Source: Pseudomonas sp. PDM15
Lineage (GTDB): Bacteria; Pseudomonadota; Gammaproteobacteria; Pseudomonadales; Pseudomonadaceae
Length of the DNA stretch: 64,000 bases
Reading direction: 5' to 3'
Assembly (NCBI RefSeq): GCF_014851565.1
Contig: NZ_JACVAA010000001.1
Span: 766,015-830,014, forward strand
The notes under the pieces are model-generated. The model was not told where the DNA came from, did not search any database, and saw only the letters and a list, made by a program, of their open reading frames with translations. Made by a program: the position numbers and the translations under genes. Positions within the stretch are counted from its first letter, which is position 1. Each line of letters starts with the position of its first letter. Below are positions 35,845-43,857 of this stretch, in pieces.

Positions 35845-36672
35845 TCAGGGCACCAGCGGCAATTCGCGCTTGTGGCGGGTGTTGTCGTAGGTGCGCACGA
35901 TGGTGGCGTAGGCCTCGTCGCTGACCTTCTCGCCATGCAGGAAGGCGTCGATCTCGGCGTAACTCACGCCGTGGGCTTCTTCGTCCGGCTTGCCCGGGCG
36001 CAGCTCTTCCAGGTCGGCGGTCGGCGTCTTCTGCACCAGGTGTTGCGGCGCGCCCAGGTACGCGGCGATGGCGCGTACCTGGCCCTTCACCAGACCGGAG
36101 AGCGGGGCCAGGTCGCAGGCGCCGTCGCCGAACTTGGTGAAGAAGCCCATTACCGCCTCGGCGGCATGGTCGGTGCCGATCACCAGGCCGTTGTTGGCGT
36201 TGGCAATGGCGAACTGGGCGACCATGCGGATGCGCGCCTTGATATTGCCGTTGACGAAGTCGCGGCGCGGCTCGGCGAGCTTCTGCAGGTCTGCGACCTG
36301 TTCGCCCAGGCCGAGTACGCTGGGGGCGATGTTGACCGTGTCGTTGATGTCGGCACCGACGAATTTCAGCGAGTCCTGGGCATCGTGCTCGTCATGCTGG
36401 GTCTTGTGCGGCAGGCGCACGGCGATGAAGCGGTAACCGCCATCGCCGGTCTCGGCGCGCAGCTCCTCGACCGACAGCTGGGCCAGGCGCCCGGCGGTGG
36501 TGGAGTCGACGCCACCACTGATGCCCAGCACCAGTACCTTCAGGCCCGAATTCCTCAGCGTCTTCTTGATGAAGGTCTTGCGCCGCTCGATCTCCGCCAC
36601 CAGGGCGGCCTCGTCGGCGAAGGGCGGTACCACGTCCAGGGCGGCGGCGATTTCGGCTTGGCGGTTGCTCAT
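35845..36672 (-). CDS. nadE: NAD synthetase (ammonia-dependent)
   Basis: This 275-residue enzyme amidates nicotinate adenine dinucleotide with ammonia to give NAD. The N-type ATP pyrophosphatase loop SGGVDST is at residues 52-58, and [20 protein letters not shown] and [16 protein letters not shown] are typical. It lacks the glutaminase domain of longer NadE enzymes. It is last in pncA-pncB-nadE, starting 11 bases after pncB, and completes the deamidating salvage route apart from NadD. Confidence 0.95.
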   Translation of the reverse strand: MSNRQAEIAAALDVVPPFADEAALVAEIERRKTFIKKTLRNSGLKVLVLGISGGVDSTTAGRLAQLSVEELRAETGDGGYRFIAVRLPHKTQHDEHDAQDSLKFVGADINDTVNIAPSVLGLGEQVADLQKLAEPRRDFVNGNIKARIRMVAQFAIANANNGLVIGTDHAAEAVMGFFTKFGDGACDLAPLSGLVKGQVRAIAAYLGAPQHLVQKTPTADLEELRPGKPDEEAHGVSYAEIDAFLHGEKVSDEAYATIVRTYDNTRHKRELPLVP

Positions 36673-36682
36673 GGCTGGGTCC

Positions 36683-37876
36683 TCATACGCGGAAAACATG
36701 TTTCAGGTAGCTGACGAAGTTCTCGTCGCGGCACTGGGTCTTGCCCGGTGTGTCGGAAATCTTGGCGACGGGCTGGCCGTTGCAGGCGGTCATCTTGATC
36801 ACGATGTTCATCGGCTCGACGCCCGGGATGTCGCAGGTCAGCTTGGTGCCGACGCCGAAGCTTACGTGGATACGACCGTGAAGTGCACGGTAGAGCTGCA
36901 GCGACTTTGCAAAGTCGAGGCCATCGGAGAACACCAGGGTCTTGCTCATGGGGTCGATGCCCAGTTTTTCGTAGTGGGCGATGGCCTTCTCCGCCCACTG
37001 CAGCGGGTCGCCGGAGTCGTGGCGTAGGCCGTCGAACAGCTTGGCGAAGTACAGATCGAAGTCGCGCAGGAAGGCATCCATGGTGATGCAGTCGGTCAGG
37101 GCGATGCCGAGCAGGCCGCGGTACTCGCGCACCCAGCAGTCCAGCGCGGCGCTCTGGCTGTCGATCAGGCGCGGGCCGAGCTGCTGGTGCGCCATCAGCC
37201 ATTCGTGGGCCATGGTGCCGAGCGGCTTGAGGTCCAGTTCGCGGGCCAGGTGCACGTTGCTGGTGCCGACGAAGCGCCCGGGGAAGTCGCGCTTCATGAT
37301 CTTCACCATCTGCTCCTGCACCCGGTAGGAGAAGCGCCGGCGGGTACCGAAGTCGGCGACCTGGAAACCGTCCAGCTCATCGGCCGACGCCTCGCTCTTG
37401 AGCCAGTCGAACTTCTCGTACAGGCGCTCGCTGGCCTGCTCCAGCAGTACCTCGCGATAGCGATAGCGGTTGCGCACCTCGCTGATGATCGCCAGCAGCG
37501 GGATCTCGTAGAGGATCACGTGCAGCCAGGGACCGCGCAGGCGGATGCACAGCTGGCCATCCTCAATGCTGGTCTGCACGTGGCGCGGGTTGAAGCGGAA
37601 CAGGCCAAGGAAGCGGATGAAGTCCGGCTTCATAAACGGGATGCGTTCGAGGAAGGCCAACTGGTCGGCGGTGACTTCCAGCTCGGCCAGGCGCTCGATC
37701 TGGTAGCGGATCTCGGCCAGGTAGGGCGTCAGGTCCTCGGCGTTGCGGCAGCGGAATTCCCACTCCACCTCGGCGTTGGGGTAGTTGTGCAGCACCGCCT
37801 GCATCATGGTCAGCTTGTAGAAGTCGGTGTCCAGCAGGTTCTGCACGATGCGCTCGGCGAATACGCTCTCGGTCAT
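36683..37876 (-). CDS. pncB: Nicotinate phosphoribosyltransferase
   Basis: This 397-residue enzyme converts nicotinate and PRPP to nicotinate mononucleotide. Conserved parts are [35 protein letters not shown] and the segment GLRHDSGDP. Start MTESVF at 37876 is one base after the pncA stop, with GGAG upstream; a possible ATG at 37891 lies inside pncA and is less like the family. The coupling implies pncA and pncB are made together. Confidence 0.95.
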   Translation of the reverse strand: MTESVFAERIVQNLLDTDFYKLTMMQAVLHNYPNAEVEWEFRCRNAEDLTPYLAEIRYQIERLAELEVTADQLAFLERIPFMKPDFIRFLGLFRFNPRHVQTSIEDGQLCIRLRGPWLHVILYEIPLLAIISEVRNRYRYREVLLEQASERLYEKFDWLKSEASADELDGFQVADFGTRRRFSYRVQEQMVKIMKRDFPGRFVGTSNVHLARELDLKPLGTMAHEWLMAHQQLGPRLIDSQSAALDCWVREYRGLLGIALTDCITMDAFLRDFDLYFAKLFDGLRHDSGDPLQWAEKAIAHYEKLGIDPMSKTLVFSDGLDFAKSLQLYRALHGRIHVSFGVGTKLTCDIPGVEPMNIVIKMTACNGQPVAKISDTPGKTQCRDENFVSYLKHVFRV

Positions 37877-37877
37877 C

Positions 37878-38522
37878 TCACTTGTCTCCATCCATGTTCA
37901 ACGCTGCATCCAACTCATCCAGGCTGGCGTGCAGGGCGATGCCGGCGGCGCGCATTTCGGCGCAGGCGCTGTTGGCGGTGTCTTCGGCAATGGCCCGGCA
38001 GGCCGGCAGGTATACGTCGACCATGAAGCCGGCGCGGCGCAGTTGCAGGGCGGTGGTCTTCACGCAGTAGTCCAGGGCCAGGCCGCCGACCAGCACGCGG
38101 TCCACGCCATTGTGCCGGAGAAATTCGATGACGCCCGTGCTGCGTTTCTCGGCCAGGTCGTGGTAGCAGGCGCCATAGGGGTGCAGGTCCGGCTCAACGC
38201 CTTTCCACACGAAGTAGTCGTAGTCCAGCGGGGCGGGCAGCTCGTCGAGCAGCTCGAAGCCCGGTGTGCCCGGTACGCAGTGGCTGACCCAGCTCAGGTC
38301 GGCATTGGCCAGCGGCAGCGGCTTGAGCATCTCCGCGTGGCTCGGCGCCACCCAGGCGGCTTGCGGGCTGTGCGCGTCCTTGCTGCCCAGGCGCATGTCG
38401 GCGCGCGCGGCCAACTGGTTGAGGGCAGGGGCTATGGCATCGCCGCCGGGAACCGGCAGCTCGTCCGGGCACAGGGGGGTGAAGCCCTTTTGCGCGTCGA
38501 CGTCGAAGCTGGCGATTTTCAT
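37878..38522 (-). CDS. pncA: Nicotinamidase
   Basis: This 214-residue isochorismatase-like hydrolase converts nicotinamide to nicotinate. The catalytic triad candidates are Asp9 (DVDAQKGF), a lysine in VWKGVEPD and the cysteine in [11 protein letters not shown]. Start MKIASF at 38522 has AAGGA upstream; a longer frame to 38564 would run into the operator region. It is the first gene of the NAD salvage operon and is divergent from nrtR. Confidence 0.93.
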   Translation of the reverse strand: MKIASFDVDAQKGFTPLCPDELPVPGGDAIAPALNQLAARADMRLGSKDAHSPQAAWVAPSHAEMLKPLPLANADLSWVSHCVPGTPGFELLDELPAPLDYDYFVWKGVEPDLHPYGACYHDLAEKRSTGVIEFLRHNGVDRVLVGGLALDYCVKTTALQLRRAGFMVDVYLPACRAIAEDTANSACAEMRAAGIALHASLDELDAALNMDGDK

Positions 38523-38556
38523 CTTGGCATTCCTTGTTGCCGTTGAGGTGGTTACA

Positions 38557-38637
38557 TATTTCACCTGGTGGAATAAGTTGGCAAGCGCTTTTTGCCGGGA
38601 CGGATGAAATTCTGTGAGTTATTCGTCAAGATGAAAT
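38557..38637. promoter_or_regulatory. Candidate NrtR operators between pncA and nrtR
   Basis: A dyad, TATTTCACC-T-GGTGGAATA (38557-38575, one mismatched pair), lies 35 bases upstream of pncA. Two direct copies of GATGAAAT follow at 38603-38610 and 38630-38637, close to nrtR; they resemble the half-site ATTTCA(C/T)C read on the other strand. This fits a repressor that controls both the salvage operon and itself, releasing DNA when ADP-ribose is bound. Confidence 0.6.
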
Positions 38638-38664
38638 AAGTCGCTGGAATACGAGGGAGAGGAA

Positions 38665-39357
38665 ATGGCTTCCGCCGAAGTGCTGGCTGGGGTGGACATA
38701 GTGGCGCTGCGCCTGGGCGAGCAGGGCGCGCTGCAGCTGCTGCTGATTCGCCGTGGCCAGGCGCCGTTCGAGGGGCAATGGGCGCTGCCCGGCGTGCTGG
38801 TCAACGGCCGGTGCGCCGACGCCAGCCTGGATGACGCCGCCGAGCGCGCGTTGCAGGACAAGGCGCGCATCGCACCGCAGCACCTGGAGCAGGTGGCCAC
38901 CGTGGGCAACGCCGTGCGTGATCCGCGCGGCTGGTCGCTGTCGACCTTCTACCTGGCGCTGCTGGCGCCGGACACCGAGCTGCAGGGCGAAGATCTGCGC
39001 TTCGTCCCTTTGGCCGAGGTGCTGGGCGAAGCGCTGCCGCTGCCCTTCGACCACACCCAGCTGGTGGCCCAGGCCGCCGAGCGCCTGGCCGGCAAGGCGG
39101 TGTACACCTCGTTGCCGCTGTACCTGCTGGCGTCGCGCTTCACCGTGACCGAGGCCCTGGCCGCATTCCAGGCCAGCCTCGGGCCGCCGGTGCAGCACAC
39201 CACCCTGCGCGGGCGTCTGGAGAAGATGAAGCAGCATGGCTGGATCGTCGATACCGGGGAAAAGAACCAGCCGAAGATGGGCCGCCCGCAGAGCCTGCTG
39301 GAGCATCGGCCCCAGGCCGCCGGAGGGTTCATTTTCGACCGCAGCGTGCTGTCTTGA
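38665..39357 (+). CDS. nrtR: NrtR-type Nudix-related transcriptional regulator of NAD synthesis
   Basis: This 230-residue protein has an N-terminal Nudix-like domain (about 10-140) and a C-terminal winged helix (about 150-225; TVTEALAAFQASLG, RGRLEKMKQHGWIVDTG). The Nudix box is degenerate (PGVLVNGRCADASLDDAAERAL), as expected for a sensor that binds rather than hydrolyses ADP-ribose. GAGGGAGAGGAA precedes the ATG. It is divergent from pncA-pncB-nadE, the same neighbours as P. aeruginosa NrtR. It is unrelated to the nitrate (nrt) transporter despite the shared letters. Confidence 0.92.
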   Translation: MASAEVLAGVDIVALRLGEQGALQLLLIRRGQAPFEGQWALPGVLVNGRCADASLDDAAERALQDKARIAPQHLEQVATVGNAVRDPRGWSLSTFYLALLAPDTELQGEDLRFVPLAEVLGEALPLPFDHTQLVAQAAERLAGKAVYTSLPLYLLASRFTVTEALAAFQASLGPPVQHTTLRGRLEKMKQHGWIVDTGEKNQPKMGRPQSLLEHRPQAAGGFIFDRSVLS

Positions 39358-39443
39358 TGTGAACTTGGCCGGGCTGTCGACTACGCTGCGAGGAACTCCC
39401 GAAGTACAGTCGCCCGCGCCGGCGGGCAGTGGAAGTCATCGCC

Positions 39444-40115
39444 ATGAAGCGCCACCTTTCCACCCTGGCTCTGCTCCTCAGCTGCATCGCCCTGCCGGTC
39501 GGCGCCGCCGGGCTCGCCGCCGAGCTGGTGGACGGCCAGGGCCAGCCGCTGGCTAATGCCGTGCTCAGCCTCAAGGGCGTTGGCGCCTCGGCGCACAACG
39601 AGCCGGCGATCATGGACCAGCGCGACAAGCAGTTCGTGCCCAGCGTGCTGGCCGTGCGCAGCGGCACCGCGGTGAAGTTCCCCAACAGTGACGACATCCG
39701 CCACCACGTCTATTCCTTCTCGCCGGCCAAGCGCTTCGAGCTGCGCCTGTACAAGGGCACACCGAGCGAGCCGGTGCTGTTCGACAAACCGGGTGTGGTG
39801 GTGCTCGGCTGCAATATCCACGACTGGATGGTCGGCTATGTCTATGTCACCGACGATCCCTGGTTCGCCGTCAGCGATGCGCAGGGCCGGCTGATCCTCG
39901 AGGGGCTGCCGGCGGGCAGCTACCAGGTCACCCTGTGGCACCCGCAGCTGGAAAACATGCTGCCGCTGAACGCCGGTACCCTCGACGTGCCGGCGACCGG
40001 CTTGAGCCAGCGCTTCCCGCTGCAGCTGGCCGGCGCGGCGGTGGCACCCGCTGCGCCCAAGCCCAGCGCCTTTGGCGAGGCCTTCAGGAAGGCGGCGAGT
40101 GAAGTTCAGCCATAG
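39444..40115 (+). CDS. Exported cupredoxin-like protein (methylamine-utilisation-type)
   Basis: This 223-residue secreted protein has a signal peptide (LSTLALLLSCIALPVGAAG) and a cupredoxin-like domain. PNSDDIRHHVYSFSPAK supplies a histidine, and GCNIHDWMVGYVYV supplies Cys, His and Met, the usual type 1 copper ligands. A beta-sandwich (carboxypeptidase-regulatory-like) segment GRLILEGLPAGSYQVTLWHP follows. Relatives are often labelled methylamine utilisation protein, but no mau genes are nearby. It is the first of a four-gene operon; its end overlaps the next gene by 17 bases. Confidence 0.85.
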   Translation: MKRHLSTLALLLSCIALPVGAAGLAAELVDGQGQPLANAVLSLKGVGASAHNEPAIMDQRDKQFVPSVLAVRSGTAVKFPNSDDIRHHVYSFSPAKRFELRLYKGTPSEPVLFDKPGVVVLGCNIHDWMVGYVYVTDDPWFAVSDAQGRLILEGLPAGSYQVTLWHPQLENMLPLNAGTLDVPATGLSQRFPLQLAGAAVAPAAPKPSAFGEAFRKAASEVQP

Positions 40116-42447
40116 CTTTCAGGCGCGCATCGCCGGGGTTCTGATCCTCCTCCTGTCGGTGGTGGTCGGCGCGCTGTACTTCTCGGTCAAGGCCGCCACC
40201 GGCGTGGCGGTGCAGAGCCAGCTGCGCGAGGACCTGGGTGTCGGCGGCCGGGTGCTGGAACAGCTGATCGAACTGCGCGGCAGCCAGTTGCGTGATGCGG
40301 TGCAGGTGCTGGCGGCCGACTTCGGCTTCAAGGACGCGGTGGCCAGCGGCGACGGCGACACCATTCGCTCGGCGCTGGCCAACCATGGCGCGCGCATCAA
40401 TGCCGACGCCGTGTTGCTGCTAGCGCTGGACGGCACCCTGCAGGTCAGCAGCGACCAGCGCATCGGCGCCGAGGCGGCCGAGCGCCTGGCCGGGCGGGTT
40501 GCCGAGCAGGCCGGGCAGGGCGCCCAGGTGTTCCTCCTGCCGGTGGAGGGCGAGGTCTATCTGCTGGTGGCGTCCGCCGTCAGCGCGCCGCTGCCGATCG
40601 CCCGGGTGGTGATGGGTTTTCATATCGACGAGCACTTCGCCCAGGAGCTGCGCGAGCTGACCCACCTGGAGCTGACTCTGGTGTCGATCGAACGCGGCGC
40701 GGCCACCGGCTGGATCAGCACCCTGCCGCCCAGCGTGCACGGCCGCCTGCGCGAGGAAATCCTGCAGCAGAAACAGGACAGCGGCAGCCGCCTGTTGCAT
40801 GCCGGCGACCAGCGCTACCTGGGCGAATGGCGCAACCTGGCCAGCGCCGGCGACTACCAGGTGCTGGCGCTGCTGCACAAATCCCTGGACCAGGCCGAGC
40901 AGGCGTTCGCCCCGCTGGATCACAATATCCTGCTGATCGCCCTGGCCGCCTTCTGCGGCTCGCTGCTCGGCGCGTTGCTGCTGGCGCGTAGCCTTGCGCA
41001 GCCGGTGCAGGAGCTGGCGCGGGTGGCGCGGCGCATCGGCCGGGGCGATTACTTCACCCCGATCGCCCTGCAGCGCCGCGACGAGCTGGGCAGCCTGGCC
41101 TTGGCCTTCACCAGCATGCAGGAGGGCATCGCCGAGCGGGAGCGACAGCTGGCGCACAATGCCCTGCATGATGCCTTGACCGGCCTGCCCAACCGCACCC
41201 TGGCGCTGGAGCGGCTGGGCAGTGCGATCAGCGCCGCGCGGCCCACTGCGCTGCTGCATATCGGCGTGGGCAACTTCCGCACCATCCTCGACAGCTGCGG
41301 CGCCGACGGTGCAGACCTGGCCCTGCAGCAGCTCAGTCGGCGCCTGCAGGCCACCCTGCGCCCCGGCGACAGCCTGGCGCGGCTGGTCAACGACGAGATG
41401 CTGCTGATGCTGGAGAACAGCGACAGCGATAACGCCATCGCCGCGGCGGATCGTTTGCACCAGCTGCTGCTCAAGCCGATGCGCGTCGGCACCCTGGACG
41501 TGGCCCTGGACTGCAGCATCGGCATCGCCACCTATCCCGCCCATGGCAACAACCCGGACGACCTGCTGCGCCGCGCCGCCATCGCCATGCAGGACGCCGC
41601 CCAGCAGTCCGGGCGTCTGGTGCTGTACCAGGAAGGGCGCGACGATGCCCACCAGCGGCAGATCAACTTGGTGCGCGACCTGCGCCACGCCGCCGAGCGT
41701 GGCGAGCTGATTCTCTATTACCAGCCCAAGCTGGATATCCGCGCGCGCCGCGTGCAAGAGGCCGAGTGCCTGCTGCGCTGGAACCACCCGCACTACGGCA
41801 TGGTGTCTCCCGGCGAGTTCATTCCGCTGGCCGAACGCACCGGCAGCATCCAGCTGCTCACCACCTGGGTGATCGGCGAGGCGCTGCGCCAGCTCCACGA
41901 ATGGAACGGCCATGGCCTGGTCATGCAGGTGTCGCTGAATATCTCCGCCGAGGACCTGGGCGATCTGCAGCTGGCCGAGCGGGTCCGGCAACAGCTGGCG
42001 GAGCAGGGCGTGGCAGCCGAGCAACTGGTGTTCGAGATCACCGAGAGCGCGATGATGCGCGACCAGCAACGTGCCCTGGATGTGCTGCTGAGCCTGCGCG
42101 CCTGCGGTATCCAGCTGTCGGTGGACGACTTCGGTACCGGCTACTCATCCCTGGCCCAGCTCAAGCGCATGCCGGTGCAGGAACTGAAGATCGACCAGTC
42201 GTTCATCCGTGAGCTGGACGAACACAGCGAGGATGCGGTGATCGTTCGCTCCACCATCGAGATGAGCCACAGCCTGGGCCTCAAGGTGGTGGCCGAGGGT
42301 GTGGAGCTCGCCCCCATGCTAGAGCTGCTGGCGCGCTGGGGCTGCGATACCGCACAGGGCTATCTGATCGGCAAGCCGATGCCAGCCAGCGCCTTCGAGC
42401 AGTGGCTGCGGCAATGGCAGGGCTCCCAACTGGCAAAGGTATTCTGA
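40099..42447 (+). CDS. Membrane GGDEF-EAL protein, probable c-di-GMP phosphodiesterase
   Basis: This 782-residue protein has two membrane helices (about 12-32 and 280-300) around a periplasmic sensor region, then HAMP, GGDEF and EAL domains. The GGDEF signature is degenerate (LVNDEM, near residues 428-433), so no cyclase activity is expected. The EAL domain keeps most catalytic features, with ECLLRW near 556 (EAL reads ECL) and DDFGTGYSSL near 675, so hydrolysis is likely. Start GTG at 40099 was chosen because AGGAAGG lies just upstream. It probably receives a signal from the exported copper-like and haem proteins of its operon. Confidence 0.9.
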   Translation: MKFSHSFQARIAGVLILLLSVVVGALYFSVKAATGVAVQSQLREDLGVGGRVLEQLIELRGSQLRDAVQVLAADFGFKDAVASGDGDTIRSALANHGARINADAVLLLALDGTLQVSSDQRIGAEAAERLAGRVAEQAGQGAQVFLLPVEGEVYLLVASAVSAPLPIARVVMGFHIDEHFAQELRELTHLELTLVSIERGAATGWISTLPPSVHGRLREEILQQKQDSGSRLLHAGDQRYLGEWRNLASAGDYQVLALLHKSLDQAEQAFAPLDHNILLIALAAFCGSLLGALLLARSLAQPVQELARVARRIGRGDYFTPIALQRRDELGSLALAFTSMQEGIAERERQLAHNALHDALTGLPNRTLALERLGSAISAARPTALLHIGVGNFRTILDSCGADGADLALQQLSRRLQATLRPGDSLARLVNDEMLLMLENSDSDNAIAAADRLHQLLLKPMRVGTLDVALDCSIGIATYPAHGNNPDDLLRRAAIAMQDAAQQSGRLVLYQEGRDDAHQRQINLVRDLRHAAERGELILYYQPKLDIRARRVQEAECLLRWNHPHYGMVSPGEFIPLAERTGSIQLLTTWVIGEALRQLHEWNGHGLVMQVSLNISAEDLGDLQLAERVRQQLAEQGVAAEQLVFEITESAMMRDQQRALDVLLSLRACGIQLSVDDFGTGYSSLAQLKRMPVQELKIDQSFIRELDEHSEDAVIVRSTIEMSHSLGLKVVAEGVELAPMLELLARWGCDTAQGYLIGKPMPASAFEQWLRQWQGSQLAKVF

Positions 42448-42449
42448 GC

Positions 42450-43304
42450 ATGCGCACAGGCCTGATCGTCTTCCTCTGCGGTCTGTTGCCGGCCCTGGCC
42501 GGCGCCGAGCAGGGGCGCCTGCTGGCCACCGGCGGCGCGACCAGCATCGACGGCGCGGCCGGTGGCGGCATCGTGCCCTGGGCGGTGCTGGCCGGTTACG
42601 GCGAAGATGGCGAGTGGGGCGCCACCAGCTTCCTGACTCGGGTGGAGACCGGCGATTACCGCCTGGATGTTGGCGGCCTGGCCCTGTCCTACGGCAATCG
42701 AGTCGAACTGTCCTATGCCCGCCAGCGTTTCGACCTGGGCACCCTGGCCCGCGACCTCAGCCTGCCGGACAACAGCCTCAGCCAGGACATCCTCGGCCTC
42801 AAGGTGCGCCTGTTCGGCGACCTGATCTACGACCGCCTGCCGCAGGTGTCCCTGGGTATCGAGCACAAACGGCAGAAGGACTTCCTGGTACCCAGCCTGG
42901 TCGGCGCCGAGCGCGACGAGGACGCCGAGGCTTATGTGGCCGCCAGCCGCCTGCTGCTCGGTGCGGCGTTTGGCTACAACCTGCTGCTAAACGGCAACCT
43001 GCGTTACAGCCGGGCCAACGAGCAGGGCCTGCTGGGCTTCGGTGGCGACCGCCGCGACGAGCATTCGCTGCTCAAGGAAGGTTCCATCGCCGTGCTGCTC
43101 AACCCGCGCTGGGCGGTGGGGGTGGAGTACCGCGAGAAGCCGGACAATCTGAGCTTCGCCGGCGAGAGCGACTGGTCCGACCTGTTCGTCGGCTATTTCC
43201 CCAACAAGCACCTGGCCGTGGTGCTGGCCTACGCCCGGCTCGGCGAGATCGCCGGCCTCGATCATCAGGACGGGGTCTACCTGTCCCTGCAGGGGAGCTT
43301 CTGA
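42450..43304 (+). CDS. DUF3034 family outer-membrane-like protein
   Basis: This 284-residue protein has a signal peptide (MRTGLIVFLCGLLPALAGAEQ) and many alternating beta strands ending in an aromatic residue (YLSLQGSF), as in small outer-membrane barrels. It matches the DUF3034 family, which has no known function. It starts two bases after the stop of the GGDEF-EAL gene and ends two bases before the haemoglobin gene, so the operon is tightly coupled. Confidence 0.85.
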   Translation: MRTGLIVFLCGLLPALAGAEQGRLLATGGATSIDGAAGGGIVPWAVLAGYGEDGEWGATSFLTRVETGDYRLDVGGLALSYGNRVELSYARQRFDLGTLARDLSLPDNSLSQDILGLKVRLFGDLIYDRLPQVSLGIEHKRQKDFLVPSLVGAERDEDAEAYVAASRLLLGAAFGYNLLLNGNLRYSRANEQGLLGFGGDRRDEHSLLKEGSIAVLLNPRWAVGVEYREKPDNLSFAGESDWSDLFVGYFPNKHLAVVLAYARLGEIAGLDHQDGVYLSLQGSF

Positions 43305-43306
43305 TC

Positions 43307-43732
43307 ATGCGCGGATTGTCGATCATCCTGGCTCTGCTGCTCGGCGCCTGCGCCGCCAGCCCACCGCCGCCCGAGGACGACAGCCTGTATCGCGGCCTGG
43401 GCGAGCACCAGGGCATCACCCGCATCGTCGAGGGCATGCTGCTCAACGCGGCGCGCAACCCACGCATCACCCATCACTTCGCCGATATCGACATCGAGCG
43501 CCTGCGCGACAAGCTGATCGAGCAGATCTGCGTCGAGGCCGGCGGTCCCTGCGTGTATACCGGCGACAGCATGGAGGAGAGCCACAAGGGGCTGAACATC
43601 GACCGCAGCGACTTCAACGCGCTGGTCGAGGACCTGATCGACGCGATGGATGCCGAGGGCGTCGCTGTGCCGGTGCAGAACCGCCTGCTGGCGCGCCTGG
43701 CGCCGATGCGCGGGAAGATCATCGAGCGCTGA
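43307..43732 (+). CDS. Lipoprotein group 1 truncated haemoglobin
   Basis: This 141-residue protein has a lipoprotein signal (MRGLSIILALLLGAC; Cys at residue 15) fused to a group 1 truncated globin. LYRGLGEHQGITRIVEGML begins the globin, and the proximal haem histidine is in ESHKGLNI. Two more cysteines (ICVEAGGPC) could form a disulfide. Truncated globins bind O2 or NO; lipidation would put it in the periplasm on a membrane, which is unusual. It is the last gene of the operon and could supply a ligand signal to the membrane c-di-GMP enzyme. Confidence 0.88.
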   Translation: MRGLSIILALLLGACAASPPPPEDDSLYRGLGEHQGITRIVEGMLLNAARNPRITHHFADIDIERLRDKLIEQICVEAGGPCVYTGDSMEESHKGLNIDRSDFNALVEDLIDAMDAEGVAVPVQNRLLARLAPMRGKIIER

Positions 43733-43857
43733 TCGCTTCCCAGCCTCCGTGTGTGGCGCGAGATAGACCATTCGCCTGAGCCAGGTCGGCGAATCTGAGC
43801 TATCACTGAAGGCGGAGCACCATCACGGAGCCGGCGGATGGCCGGGGAGGCAGGAAC

